Made by a program: the position numbers and the translations under genes. The notes beneath the pieces were generated by a model. The model had not been told where the DNA came from and ran no database searches. It saw nothing but the letters and a program-made list of their open reading frames with translations. Below are positions 39,527-48,769 of a stretch of DNA of 64,000 bases, piece after piece. The stretch covers positions 62,001 through 126,000 of the forward strand of contig NC_007972.2 of the NCBI RefSeq assembly GCF_000196015.1. Direction: 5' to 3'. Numbering within the stretch: position 1 is the first letter of the stretch; each line of letters begins with the position of its first letter. The stretch is from Cupriavidus metallidurans CH34. Its GTDB lineage: Bacteria > Pseudomonadota > Gammaproteobacteria > Burkholderiales > Burkholderiaceae.

Positions 39527-41436
39527 ACGCACTCTCAATCGATATCAAGCGGGCTGGCGCTGTCGATCCGGCAGATCGTAACTCCATGCCCGTGTCGGCG
39601 ATCGCGACGGAGGACGGTGGCCGTCATGTGATCAGCCGCTATGGCGACTCCAAGTGGGATTTCTACCCGTTCATTCCCCAACTCAATCTAAAGGGCTCAA
39701 GCAAACGCATCAATTGGGCAATACGTTTGAGCGACGGATCGCTCCTCACGGATCCGCAACACGGACAGCTTCTCGCCAGTAGCAAGGCGTATATCTGGTC
39801 GCTATTCGCCGATCCGGTTGATGGCCGGAAGCGCCCTTCACTGCTCACGCTATGCGAAAAGACCGCTAGTCTCGTTCCGCTGCTACGCTGGATGTTCGAG
39901 ATGGGCCTGCGGCGCTTCGAGGACTTGTCGGGCCACACTCTTCAATATGTTCCGGCCGCGAGGCTCAATCTTAATGGCTCAGCCGCCGTACCGCATACAG
40001 TGGCAACGAAGCTGTTTATTGTTGAAGACCTCTATTTGCAGCGCGACAAACTCGACGACGCGCTTCGAAGTCACCCGTGGCCTCATGAAAGCGCGATGTC
40101 TCTGGCGGGCGAACGGCGGAGGCACGCTCATCGCGTACCTAAGACTGAGTTCATCCCCGATCAAATAGCGCAGCGGATCACGGATGCCGCACTCGACTAC
40201 GTCCGCGTGAAGGGCGACTCTATCTTGAAGGCCCGTGACGCCGTCGCCGAGGCCCGCCTACACAGCGTGGGCCGGTCTGGGGGAACACTGACTCGTTATC
40301 TGGCATCGGCCGCGACCCAGAATGGATTCGACGGAGTAAACCATGTAATCAGCGAGATGGGCATGCTGCGTACTGCGTGCTACGTCACTGTCGCCATGTT
40401 CTCGGGGCTGCGGGACTCTGAGATGATGTCCCTGGAGGAAAACTGCCTTTCGTCGTCACGAAGCAAAGATGGGAGCATTGAAGTCCTCTGGCTGCACGGA
40501 ACGATTTATAAAACCGGCCGCCGCGCAAAAAAGTGGATGGTCCCTGCCGTTGTCGGTGACGCTATCAGCGTCTTGACACGCCTTACGGAGCCGTGGCGAA
40601 TTGCATTGGCTGGTGAGGAGCGCGCGCTCATGGGCCAACTGGACGCGTCGCTTGGCTCTGGGTCGAGCGTCAGACGGCGCCTTGACGAGGTTCGGGTCCA
40701 GAAAAAGAGCCTGTTTCTTGGCCGGCAACGGTCGGGGGGAATCGGCACTCTCTCCAGCCGCGCTATCAACATGAATCTGAAAGAGTTCTGCGAGGCCTGC
40801 AACATTGTTGGTCTGGATGGGAATCCTTACCCCCTTACGACACATCAATTCCGCCGCTCGTATGCGCGCTTCATCGCGAAGGCCGAACTGGGAGATCTCC
40901 TGACACTCCAACACCACTTCGGCCACTGGAGTCTGGACATGACTGCGCTCTACGCCGACGGAGCCCCGGATGAATACGAGACTGACACGGAGCTGCTGGA
41001 GATGGTGACCGAGGAAAAGCGCATCCGGCAGACGGAGGTGATGACGTCCTACCTTGACTCCGACGCTCCGCTCGCCAACGGCTCGCACTGGCTAGAGGAT
41101 TGGCGCAGTACGGTTCGCACAGCCGCGAACAAAGAGGAGTTGATTGCCGAGTACGCCGGCACGATCACCCTCAATGGCACGGGCCACTCGTGGTGCGTAG
41201 GTAACGCCAAGGGCGTAGGTTGTGGCGGTCTATGCGTATTCGAGGCCCAAATGTGTGTTGATTGCAATCACGGGATTATTGGTCAGGAGCACCGCTCCGT
41301 TTGGGAGGGCATTCGAGATCAGCAAATCGAAGCCATCGCCATTGGCGACCTTGGTGAAAGCGGGAAGGCTCGCGCCCAACAGATTCTGGTCAAGGCTGAG
41401 AAGGTTCTCCGTCGCCTCGATAAAGACCCGGCATGA
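39523..41436 (+). CDS. tyrosine recombinase 3 (TnpB-like, complete active site)
   Basis: This 637-residue protein has catalytic residues Arg in SGLRDSEMM, HQFRRSY and GHWSLDMTALYAD. The C-terminal 130 residues carry a Cys cluster (CVGNAKGVGCGGLCVFEAQM then CVDC) resembling a zinc ribbon. The size and tail fit TnpB of Tn554-type elements. Overlaps of 4 bp on both sides make the recombinase operon tightly coupled. Confidence 0.9.
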   Translation: MNALSIDIKRAGAVDPADRNSMPVSAIATEDGGRHVISRYGDSKWDFYPFIPQLNLKGSSKRINWAIRLSDGSLLTDPQHGQLLASSKAYIWSLFADPVDGRKRPSLLTLCEKTASLVPLLRWMFEMGLRRFEDLSGHTLQYVPAARLNLNGSAAVPHTVATKLFIVEDLYLQRDKLDDALRSHPWPHESAMSLAGERRRHAHRVPKTEFIPDQIAQRITDAALDYVRVKGDSILKARDAVAEARLHSVGRSGGTLTRYLASAATQNGFDGVNHVISEMGMLRTACYVTVAMFSGLRDSEMMSLEENCLSSSRSKDGSIEVLWLHGTIYKTGRRAKKWMVPAVVGDAISVLTRLTEPWRIALAGEERALMGQLDASLGSGSSVRRRLDEVRVQKKSLFLGRQRSGGIGTLSSRAINMNLKEFCEACNIVGLDGNPYPLTTHQFRRSYARFIAKAELGDLLTLQHHFGHWSLDMTALYADGAPDEYETDTELLEMVTEEKRIRQTEVMTSYLDSDAPLANGSHWLEDWRSTVRTAANKEELIAEYAGTITLNGTGHSWCVGNAKGVGCGGLCVFEAQMCVDCNHGIIGQEHRSVWEGIRDQQIEAIAIGDLGESGKARAQQILVKAEKVLRRLDKDPA

Positions 41437-41933
41437 GAGTACTGTCGGCGGCCGCACGGAAGGCGTTATCGGAGCAGAAAGATGTGTCGACCAGGAGAAC
41501 GCGGAAACGCCTTGAGCAGGCGCTGCAACGGCTTTCCCGAGGCACACCCGAGACCGTCATCATAGGCTCCCGGCTCACTGTCTCCAATGTGGCTAAAGAG
41601 GCGGGTGTCGATCGTGCCACGCTATATCGTTTCCATCAACCGGTGCTCGACGCGATCCGAAAAGCGGCCGGCGACTCGAAGCCTTCGGCAAAGAAGACTC
41701 GCAGAAACCTCACTGAGAGTGAAGCTAAACTCAAGGAATATCGTGCTTTGGTTGAGGATGCCCAAAGCGAGGTCGCGGCTTTGGCACGTATCAACTATCG
41801 TCTTGACGCGAGGATTCGGGAGTTGGAGGAATTGATCCGGATACGAGACCGAGTAATCACAGATTTGCAGTTGCAACTGAATCAGCGCCCCGACTCGAGG
41901 CAGCCGACCCCGCTGAAGCGCCCCAGAGCATGA
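41433..41933 (+). CDS. TnpC-like accessory protein (HTH plus coiled coil)
   Basis: This 166-residue protein has an N-terminal helix-turn-helix of TetR-like appearance (TVSNVAKEAGVDRATLYRFH) and a long coiled coil (ESEAKLKEYRALVEDAQSEV). It ends in a basic, Pro-rich tail. The layout matches TnpC/DUF6262-type accessory proteins encoded after tyrosine recombinases. It overlaps recombinase 3 by 4 bp. It probably biases direction or target choice of transposition. Confidence 0.75.
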   Translation: MRVLSAAARKALSEQKDVSTRRTRKRLEQALQRLSRGTPETVIIGSRLTVSNVAKEAGVDRATLYRFHQPVLDAIRKAAGDSKPSAKKTRRNLTESEAKLKEYRALVEDAQSEVAALARINYRLDARIRELEELIRIRDRVITDLQLQLNQRPDSRQPTPLKRPRA

Positions 41934-42234
41934 TCGCGACGTCCCCTTTGTATTTCGATCAGGCTGATCGATTTGCTCTGCCACACGAGCGCTAAGATTG
42001 AGGTTCACTAGGCGGATTCAACCGTATGCAGCGGCAATGAAAGACTGACGGCGACCGAGGCCGTGTGGAAACACCCCTCGACCCGTTGCTGCCCGATCGG
42101 GGTTCGCTGAACAACGTCTGCTTCGCAGCGATTGCTGTCGGTCGGCTTGAACGGGTGAACTCACGCTGTCGGCCACTAAGCGGCCACTAGCTCTGGCTGC
42201 GCTCCTGTGAAAGTTAGTTGAATGGAGGGCTGGG
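41934..42234. other. gene-free spacer between recombinase and cargo operons
   Basis: About 300 bp with converging operons on either side. I see short GC hairpins (GTCGGCCACTAAGCGGCCAC region) but no strong terminator and no convincing gene. An 84-codon frame on the minus strand is rejected. Confidence 0.4.
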
Positions 42235-43680
42235 TCACACGAACGTGGCACCAAAAGACAGCTTTTCTTCAAAGCCGTTGAATCCGCCCTTCCTATGGAG
42301 CGTTCTCACACGCCAGAAGTAGAACGATCGCACCTCCTGAACTGCATCATCCGGTGATATGCGATATGCCGTACCTCTGGAGACAAGGGCCATGCCGCAG
42401 TTTCCGTCGAACTGCATGGGGCGAACCGGACCCCAGCCTGCATTCCAATAGCTGAGGTCGGCGATGACGGCGCTACCCGACTTAACCTCCAGCACCCCAT
42501 CACGAGGCGTGACCTCCAACTGGTCGCGCCTTGGAATTGCAGGCAAGTAGAGGCGGCCGGGATAAAGATCGAGCTGCAGGTAACCGAGGCGCTCAAAGTC
42601 GAGCAGCTTTGCCAGCGGCCAAGCTCTGCTCTCCCGATCGGCTATCGCTTGATGCGCCGGTGACTCCAGGACCGTCGTCGTTCCTAGGGGCTCGTGGAAG
42701 TCGCTAGCGAGTAGCTCTCCAGTTCTCCACAGATCCTTCAAGTGTTCAGCCAAGCCTTCATCAGCGACGCTGCTACCTGCCACCTGCGCCCACCGGACGA
42801 CCGAGACCTCCACACAGCGGTCCATTGACATCACAACGGGAGACGCGAAGGCCATCAGTTCGTCGCCGGGACGTTCTAGCTGAACCCGTTCAACGAGACT
42901 GCGGACAGCCCCACCAATAGCCTCGTCATCGCCGTCGAACTCCGTTCGGCCTGGAAACCAAGCTGGCCGCCTAGGCCTAAGCAGTGCAAGTGTCGGGTGA
43001 ACAGGCAAAGCCAATAGAGCCCATTCTTCCGCTGTATCGGGAGGCATGCCCCAGAACTCCTCAGCAACCGCCAACGTGCGGTGGTAGGCGGAGATCATCC
43101 GCAAGGCAGTCCGGGATGAGATTTGACCGCTGAACCCGTCGCCCAAGAGGCGCGAGAAATGCCAAGGGTCACCCTGAAAAGGAGCATCCGGATAGGCCTC
43201 CTTGTTCATCGACCACTCGAAAGCCATCTGGCGGACGAACGGCAGCCGCGTAGCGGCCTCAAGTTCCGTCATGGAGGTACGGAACATCCGCGGAAGGTCC
43301 GCACCTTGGACTCCGTTGAAATCCTGTGGAATCTCGAAGTCCTCAGGCACTTCTTCTAGGCCTTCGTCCGGGATGTCCGCCCACAGCCCGAGGCTCTCTA
43401 GCAATAGCTCCGAGAGGACGGACGTCTTAGGAATGCTCTCGGCCAGTTTCTGGCTGGCCTCGTACCCGTGCGCCTGCGCGGCCATCCAAAAGACGAAGAG
43501 CGCCTCCACCACCTCGGCCTCGAGCTTCCTTGTGCCGAGGAATTCAAGAAGTGCGGCCTCCGTCGCCGCTTTGGACGCCGGCGCGCCCAGCCGAGCGGCG
43601 AGCTCCTGCATGGTCCACCACCGTGCAGCGGTCGACGGCCAGCCCAGCCTAGCGACGAGGATGCGAAGGTCATCCATCAT
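42235..43680 (-). CDS. hypothetical partner of the nuclease-STAND protein
   Basis: This 481-residue soluble protein begins MMDDLRILVARLGWPSTAAR. The N-terminal WWTMQELAARLGAP looks like a small helical domain; the C-terminal part is beta-rich (PVRPMQFDGNCGMALVSRGT) and ends EEKLSFGATFV. The ATG overlaps the stop of the upstream gene by 4 bp (ATGA), so the two products are probably made in fixed ratio and act together. No known domain is recognised, which makes it the novel half of a candidate defence pair. Confidence 0.7.
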   Translation of the reverse strand: MMDDLRILVARLGWPSTAARWWTMQELAARLGAPASKAATEAALLEFLGTRKLEAEVVEALFVFWMAAQAHGYEASQKLAESIPKTSVLSELLLESLGLWADIPDEGLEEVPEDFEIPQDFNGVQGADLPRMFRTSMTELEAATRLPFVRQMAFEWSMNKEAYPDAPFQGDPWHFSRLLGDGFSGQISSRTALRMISAYHRTLAVAEEFWGMPPDTAEEWALLALPVHPTLALLRPRRPAWFPGRTEFDGDDEAIGGAVRSLVERVQLERPGDELMAFASPVVMSMDRCVEVSVVRWAQVAGSSVADEGLAEHLKDLWRTGELLASDFHEPLGTTTVLESPAHQAIADRESRAWPLAKLLDFERLGYLQLDLYPGRLYLPAIPRRDQLEVTPRDGVLEVKSGSAVIADLSYWNAGWGPVRPMQFDGNCGMALVSRGTAYRISPDDAVQEVRSFYFWRVRTLHRKGGFNGFEEKLSFGATFV

Positions 43681-46600
43681 GTGCCCTTCGCCCTCGCAGC
43701 GTCGAGCTCTTCTGCCCAGCGCGGCCGTTCCAGCGGAAGGGTTCGGGTGTCTTCAAGAACGCAATTCACCATCATCTCGGCGAACTTCACGGCGTCGGCA
43801 ACGCGCTTCTGCCGTGCATAGAAATAGACCATCAGATTCGTCGGCGCTACACGCGGCGGCTCGGGCTCTCCGAACATGCCATACGTCGTCTCAGCGACGA
43901 ACTCGTCGCAACGACTCGGGTAGTGCTGAACGACCATATCCAGCCTCTCACGCGTCTTTTCTTCGCTTTCCGCGAAGCCCAGCCATGCACCCTTCCGGAC
44001 CTGTGCCTGAACGAGGTAATTCCACGCAGCCTTCGAGCCGCTCAGCCTGCGCCTCGTCTCAAAGGCGAGGTCAGACAGTTCGAGGATGCCATTCATGCGC
44101 CCCTCGTCTGAGTGAAGAAAGCCGTCCAACGCCGCGAGAAGGCGCTTGCCATGTCCGGCCTTATCCCAGTGCTCGTACCATGTCCGAAAGAGCCTCTTCT
44201 TCTCGTTGTAGCTGGTCGACAGGCTTGCCAGCATCTCGTCGACCTGCTCCGGTGCAAACGTGGTGACATCGCCCGTATACGGCTTGCTGTCAATGTCGCC
44301 GCTAGACGAGTCTGCACGCTGAAGCACGCCGACGTCCCAGCCGGCATGCTCCCTGAGAACACGCAGCCGCTCGGCAGCGCCATCCTGACCATTGCGCTCA
44401 AGCTGCATCAACGCGTCTTGGACCTCTGGGTGAACACCCGTGCGCATAAGCGCATCCAGGGGCCAACCGTCCCGCACGCCCTGCTCTACGTACGCCCGCA
44501 GGCTGTCCTCCGCATGCGACCAATCGCCGGCGGCCGTGTGCTCCTCATACTTCACCACCAGAGCTGGTGGGCAGAGCTTCGCCAACAGGCGGTCAGCGGC
44601 TGAGAGCACGTGCCTCGTGCCCTTTCCGTCCGTGAAGTCCAGCACGCGGTGGATCTGGGGCGAAATCGAGCTGAGCAGCCGTCGAGCATCGTCTGGCACG
44701 ACCTCCACCAGGTAGTCAATGGCGTCGACGGTGTTGTTCAACGTGGGGTCCTTGCGGTGCCCGTAGCCGGTCACCAGCTCCCAAGTCTGCGTGCAGAGCT
44801 CCCGGGCGCTGGTGTTTAAGCCGTGGCTAAGGGTGATGCCGCAGAGTTGCAGAGGCGTCTGAAGATGAACGCTGGTCTCCTGGCGGATCTCAGCATCGAG
44901 CAGGACGCGTTGGGATTGGATGAAGGCCGCTGCAGCTTCATCGCTCATCCTGGTCAGCAATCCTGCCGCGTACTGGGTGCGGAAGGACGCAGGGTCGAAC
45001 CACTCGCCAGTAGCTGAGGCGACCATGGTGGCCTCAGTGAGTTCAACATCGTCGCGACCGGCAAGCAGGCAGCTCCCCAGCCGGATGTCGCAGGCAATGC
45101 GATGCAGTCCAGCCCGGAAATCCTCCGCTGCTGAGCTGGCATCGTGACCCTGCCTAAAGCGCCTGAACTGGATAGGCTTGAGCAGTTCGAACAGCTCATG
45201 AAAGTCCACGAACTCCCCGCGCCACCAGCGCTCAGCAACCTGAGCTGCAATTGCTGAGAGGGAATTCAAGAAGTAGCTGATGTTCCTCCTGTCCTCGTAG
45301 GTGGGCGCCCGCACGAACTCGAAGCCGGTTTGTCCTTCTGCCTTCATGCAAAGGCTCAGGTGCACGCCGCTGAAGAACCAATGATGAACGAGCGCACTCA
45401 GGTCGTCCTTGCGCTCGTAGTAGTCACCCTTGAGCCACTCAATGGGGATGGGCTCGTTCAGCGGTTTGGAGCCCCGTGTGCGGGCGGCCTCCAATGCGGC
45501 AACAAATGGGGTTCGCGCCAGTTTGTTGAAGTCGTCGCGGTCAAAGATGCTCACCCCCGCCGTTGCAGCCGCCCGGACGCAGACGTCGCTGAGAACACTC
45601 TTATCCGGATCGTCGGGCGGCAGCGGGGTGGCCGCGTCCATCAGGTCGTCCAGCACGCCCTCATCAACCAGCATCCGGGCTCTCGGCATCCACACGACAG
45701 GGGCGTTCTCGCGAACCAGCTTGGCAAACGCCTCTGAGGTCGCACCGATGACACCCAAGCGCGCGAACGCCTCGACCAAGAACTTGAAATCAGCAGTTCC
45801 TTCGTTTGACGAGTACCGCGTGGAGAAGCGGCTGAGACCTCTGAAACGCCGCAGTGCCTCGGAACCACAGGTCTTGGCCAGTACCGCATGTCCTCGCGCC
45901 TGCAAGGCCAAGCCAAGGGCTGCCACACGCAGGATGTCCGTCTCGTGCCGCGACGCCACAGCCTCTCGGACAACACAGTCGTCGGCTGTCAGCCTCAGCG
46001 TAAACGACACAAGCCGAGCCATGTCGTCGTCCTGCATCTGAAACTCGCTGCCACGGACCATCCGCGCCCTGAGATGGTCAAGGCGGTAGGCGTCGGCAAA
46101 CGCATTGGTATCCAGCGCCGCGACCATGGCCTCCGACAACAAGGTGTCGAACAGCGACTCTGGATAGCCTTCCTCCAGGCGGAGCATGATCCAGTCGCGG
46201 GTCAACCCGGCAATGAGGTTCTTGGGGTCACCGAGCCTGGCCTGAACCGACCAGAGCCAGTTGACGCGCAAAGAAGGCGGTGCCGATGTTTCAAGCCAGC
46301 CCGCCACCGCCGGCATCAGTTCCTTGATGCGCTCGTCGTAGTCCGGTGTTGAGCGCACAAAGACGGCCAGGCTCTCGTGGAAGACCTTCAGGCCAGCCGC
46401 TGAGGAATGCAGTAGGTGCTCCACCTTCGCGACATCGGGCTGAGCAGTGCCAAGCTTCGCCGCAATCTCCAAGAACCCAGCCTTTGGCCAGAAGAAGGGG
46501 AACGCGCACACCAAGCGCAGCGTGTCCTTCAGACTGGGTGGCAGCTCTTCCCACAGGGACGCGTAGTAGAACTTAACCTCCTTGGTCATATCCCCTTGCA

Positions 46601-48101
46601 GCCGCTCGATATCCCAGCTGTCCAGGTCACCCCCGGCATGCTCAACCTCCGCGGTGGCGTAGATGACGTGCAGCGGGTGGCCGTTGGTCTTCTTGCGAAG
46701 CGCGGTCGCCGCCTCCTGCAGTTGGCGCTCCGACTGCCCCTCATCGTCGAATCGGGTCGACAGCCTGCCCTCGTCAACAGCCTTGCGCAGGTACGACAAC
46801 ACTGCGTTCTCGGACATCGCTGGCAACTCACGCCAACTGGCCTTCGGGGCTACCGCCAAGAGGTCCCTAGGAAGCTGGGCGTCGTCAACCGGCTGCGTGC
46901 CCACCAACAGAACCATGTTGTCCGGACACGGCAAGACCTGCGAGAACAAGTCGTCCAGCGGACGCTTGTCGGCGGCATTGATGCGCCAGACATGGTCCAA
47001 GCCGTCCAGAACCAGCACGAACGGCTTGCCCTTACCCTCGTAGTACGCCGCGCAAGCTTCGAGGAGCCCTCGCAAGTCACCGCCGAGTGCCTGAACCCCT
47101 GGATGAAACTGCTTGACCTGAGCCGCGATGGACTGCTCAACCACATAGCTGTGCACGCGGTCGCGCCCCCGCTCGGTCGTCGACAGGAAGTAGTGGTGAC
47201 GGACCGTGGGAATGTCCAAGCTAGCAAGCTTGTCGCACAGCGCGCTCAAGTACGTGCTCTTCCCGCGGCCAGGCGGCCCCGTGAGCACGAATGCCTGTCC
47301 GGCACCGGCGGCGGTGTCGCGCACGAAGTCCCGGTGGAACGTTTCGTCTGGCACTTCATATCCGAGCGGCACGAAAAAGTCTTCAGGCAAGGGGGCCGCC
47401 GGCGCAGCTCGCAGGATTGTGAGCACCTGGTTCAAGGAGATCCACCCGTCAGGCGGCGGGGAATTCTTCCGAATCGCCCAGTTCAAAGCGACATTCTTGA
47501 GGTTCGCAATGCCCTCAGGCGTACCGTGCCGGTGCAGTCGAGCATCGACCTCGTGCTCGAGCGATTCGAACCCCTTGTCGCTGTGAAGAACCTGCAGCTG
47601 ACTGAAGAAGGCTTCGCACTTCTCCTGGTCGCCCAGCTCGGCGATTAACGCTGAGCGCCGCGGCTCGGGAACTTTGGCGAAGTCGATCTTCCCCCCGGAC
47701 AAGCACGCCTCAACTTCCGCATCTGGCCGGCGATTCGTCCTCAGCGATAGGACGCCAACCCGAGCGGGGTCCAAAGCGGCGAACGCGTCAAACCACTTCC
47801 GAAGCATGGACCTCGACCGCGCAGTCGTGCCTGCCTTCTCAAGCATCCACTCCCAGCTCAGCGCGTGCGCACCCGGGTTCGGTGTGTACTTGACCTGCTC
47901 CAGATCGATGAGGTCATCTGCGCGCTCGGCGACGATGTCGTCCAGTCCCTTCGGCGCAACGGCCTCGTCGTCACACTCAAACTTCACACGGGTGAAGCGT
48001 GTCGGCGCATCTAGCCAATCGCAAAGAAGCCTCAGTCCCTGCCGATTCTGATAGATGTAGCCGGCGGCGGTTATCGCAGTGTTCTTAATCTCTTCAGACA
48101 T
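43677..48101 (-). CDS. DUF4297-like nuclease fused to STAND NTPase (Avs-like antiphage candidate)
   Basis: From ATG 48101 (MSEEIKNTAITAAGYIYQNR) this is a 1474-residue protein. Residues about 10-75 carry a PD-(D/E)XK-type pattern: YQNRQGLRLL, a core GLDDIV near 53 and LEQVKY near 67, as in DUF4297/Cap4 nucleases. Walker A GPPGRGKST is at 275-283 and Walker B VLVLDGLD at about 362-369. The remaining 1000 residues are helical and repeat-like, as in STAND sensors. This is the Avs layout (effector, NTPase, sensor). A TTG start at 48137 is possible but less likely. It overlaps its partner gene by 4 bp. Confidence 0.8.
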   Translation of the reverse strand: MSEEIKNTAITAAGYIYQNRQGLRLLCDWLDAPTRFTRVKFECDDEAVAPKGLDDIVAERADDLIDLEQVKYTPNPGAHALSWEWMLEKAGTTARSRSMLRKWFDAFAALDPARVGVLSLRTNRRPDAEVEACLSGGKIDFAKVPEPRRSALIAELGDQEKCEAFFSQLQVLHSDKGFESLEHEVDARLHRHGTPEGIANLKNVALNWAIRKNSPPPDGWISLNQVLTILRAAPAAPLPEDFFVPLGYEVPDETFHRDFVRDTAAGAGQAFVLTGPPGRGKSTYLSALCDKLASLDIPTVRHHYFLSTTERGRDRVHSYVVEQSIAAQVKQFHPGVQALGGDLRGLLEACAAYYEGKGKPFVLVLDGLDHVWRINAADKRPLDDLFSQVLPCPDNMVLLVGTQPVDDAQLPRDLLAVAPKASWRELPAMSENAVLSYLRKAVDEGRLSTRFDDEGQSERQLQEAATALRKKTNGHPLHVIYATAEVEHAGGDLDSWDIERLQGDMTKEVKFYYASLWEELPPSLKDTLRLVCAFPFFWPKAGFLEIAAKLGTAQPDVAKVEHLLHSSAAGLKVFHESLAVFVRSTPDYDERIKELMPAVAGWLETSAPPSLRVNWLWSVQARLGDPKNLIAGLTRDWIMLRLEEGYPESLFDTLLSEAMVAALDTNAFADAYRLDHLRARMVRGSEFQMQDDDMARLVSFTLRLTADDCVVREAVASRHETDILRVAALGLALQARGHAVLAKTCGSEALRRFRGLSRFSTRYSSNEGTADFKFLVEAFARLGVIGATSEAFAKLVRENAPVVWMPRARMLVDEGVLDDLMDAATPLPPDDPDKSVLSDVCVRAAATAGVSIFDRDDFNKLARTPFVAALEAARTRGSKPLNEPIPIEWLKGDYYERKDDLSALVHHWFFSGVHLSLCMKAEGQTGFEFVRAPTYEDRRNISYFLNSLSAIAAQVAERWWRGEFVDFHELFELLKPIQFRRFRQGHDASSAAEDFRAGLHRIACDIRLGSCLLAGRDDVELTEATMVASATGEWFDPASFRTQYAAGLLTRMSDEAAAAFIQSQRVLLDAEIRQETSVHLQTPLQLCGITLSHGLNTSARELCTQTWELVTGYGHRKDPTLNNTVDAIDYLVEVVPDDARRLLSSISPQIHRVLDFTDGKGTRHVLSAADRLLAKLCPPALVVKYEEHTAAGDWSHAEDSLRAYVEQGVRDGWPLDALMRTGVHPEVQDALMQLERNGQDGAAERLRVLREHAGWDVGVLQRADSSSGDIDSKPYTGDVTTFAPEQVDEMLASLSTSYNEKKRLFRTWYEHWDKAGHGKRLLAALDGFLHSDEGRMNGILELSDLAFETRRRLSGSKAAWNYLVQAQVRKGAWLGFAESEEKTRERLDMVVQHYPSRCDEFVAETTYGMFGEPEPPRVAPTNLMVYFYARQKRVADAVKFAEMMVNCVLEDTRTLPLERPRWAEELDAARAKGT

Positions 48102-48769
48102 GGAATGGGATGGCCGGCAAAGGTATTGACCGAGCAAACGGCCTTGTGACGCCGCTTGCGGAACACTAGTTCTTGCACACGCACCTATCAGCTTACATTG
48201 GCGGCGCCGGAGCCTCGCAGTAGTGGCAGAAACTGCTCAAGGAACAGGGCACGTCAAAAGATCATAGCAACTCCCTTGCAAGGAGGCTTGTTGCTGCGCT
48301 GAAGGATGTGCTTGGACTTCGGAGTTCCTAAGGCGGCTCGACGACAGCCCGCAGTAAAGCAGGGAGTCGCGTCAGCTGTGCTCGGAGGTCGGGTATTAAT
48401 GTGAGCCGTCGCTCGGTTCGACCACGGCGATTGGCTGGAATCGACCCTTCTGAGCCGTTCAGCCAACCCATGGCAACGGCAGTTACGCGATATCGTACGG
48501 CCATTCGGACGCGTTTCAGGTTAAGTCAGAACCGAAACTGGCCGCAAGCGCCTAGTTTCGTACGGGGCTCGCTCGCGAGTGCTCCATCCTCACGGAGGCA
48601 AGGCTGTCTGACCCCTATAGAGCGTGGCCGATGTAACCCATATTGATATCAGATGTGAGCATCTCAGTACATGTCGAAGTCGTCCTCGCCGTAGACTTCT
48701 GCCGGCAGTACGCCGCACCAGCTAGAGAATAATGCTTGGATAGCAATAACAATTTCGGGGAGTGGGAAG
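48102..48769. other. gene-free region between defence and RHS cargo
   Basis: About 670 bp that should hold the promoters of the divergent nuclease-STAND operon and the first RHS unit. Short frames (70-110 codons) cross it on both strands but have no recognisable product or start context. Confidence 0.4.

Noticed and set aside
42018..42272. 84-codon minus-strand ORF downstream of the partner gene
   Set aside because: Low-complexity Arg/Ser composition, overlap with the real gene's end and no start signal.
46416..47648. 410-codon plus-strand ORF antisense to the nuclease-STAND gene
   Set aside because: It shadows the STAND NTPase, whose Walker motifs lie on the minus strand.
48254..48646. Short ORFs on both strands between the STAND and RHS genes
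   Set aside because: Arg/Ser-rich composition typical of shadow frames in GC-rich DNA; no domain or start signal.
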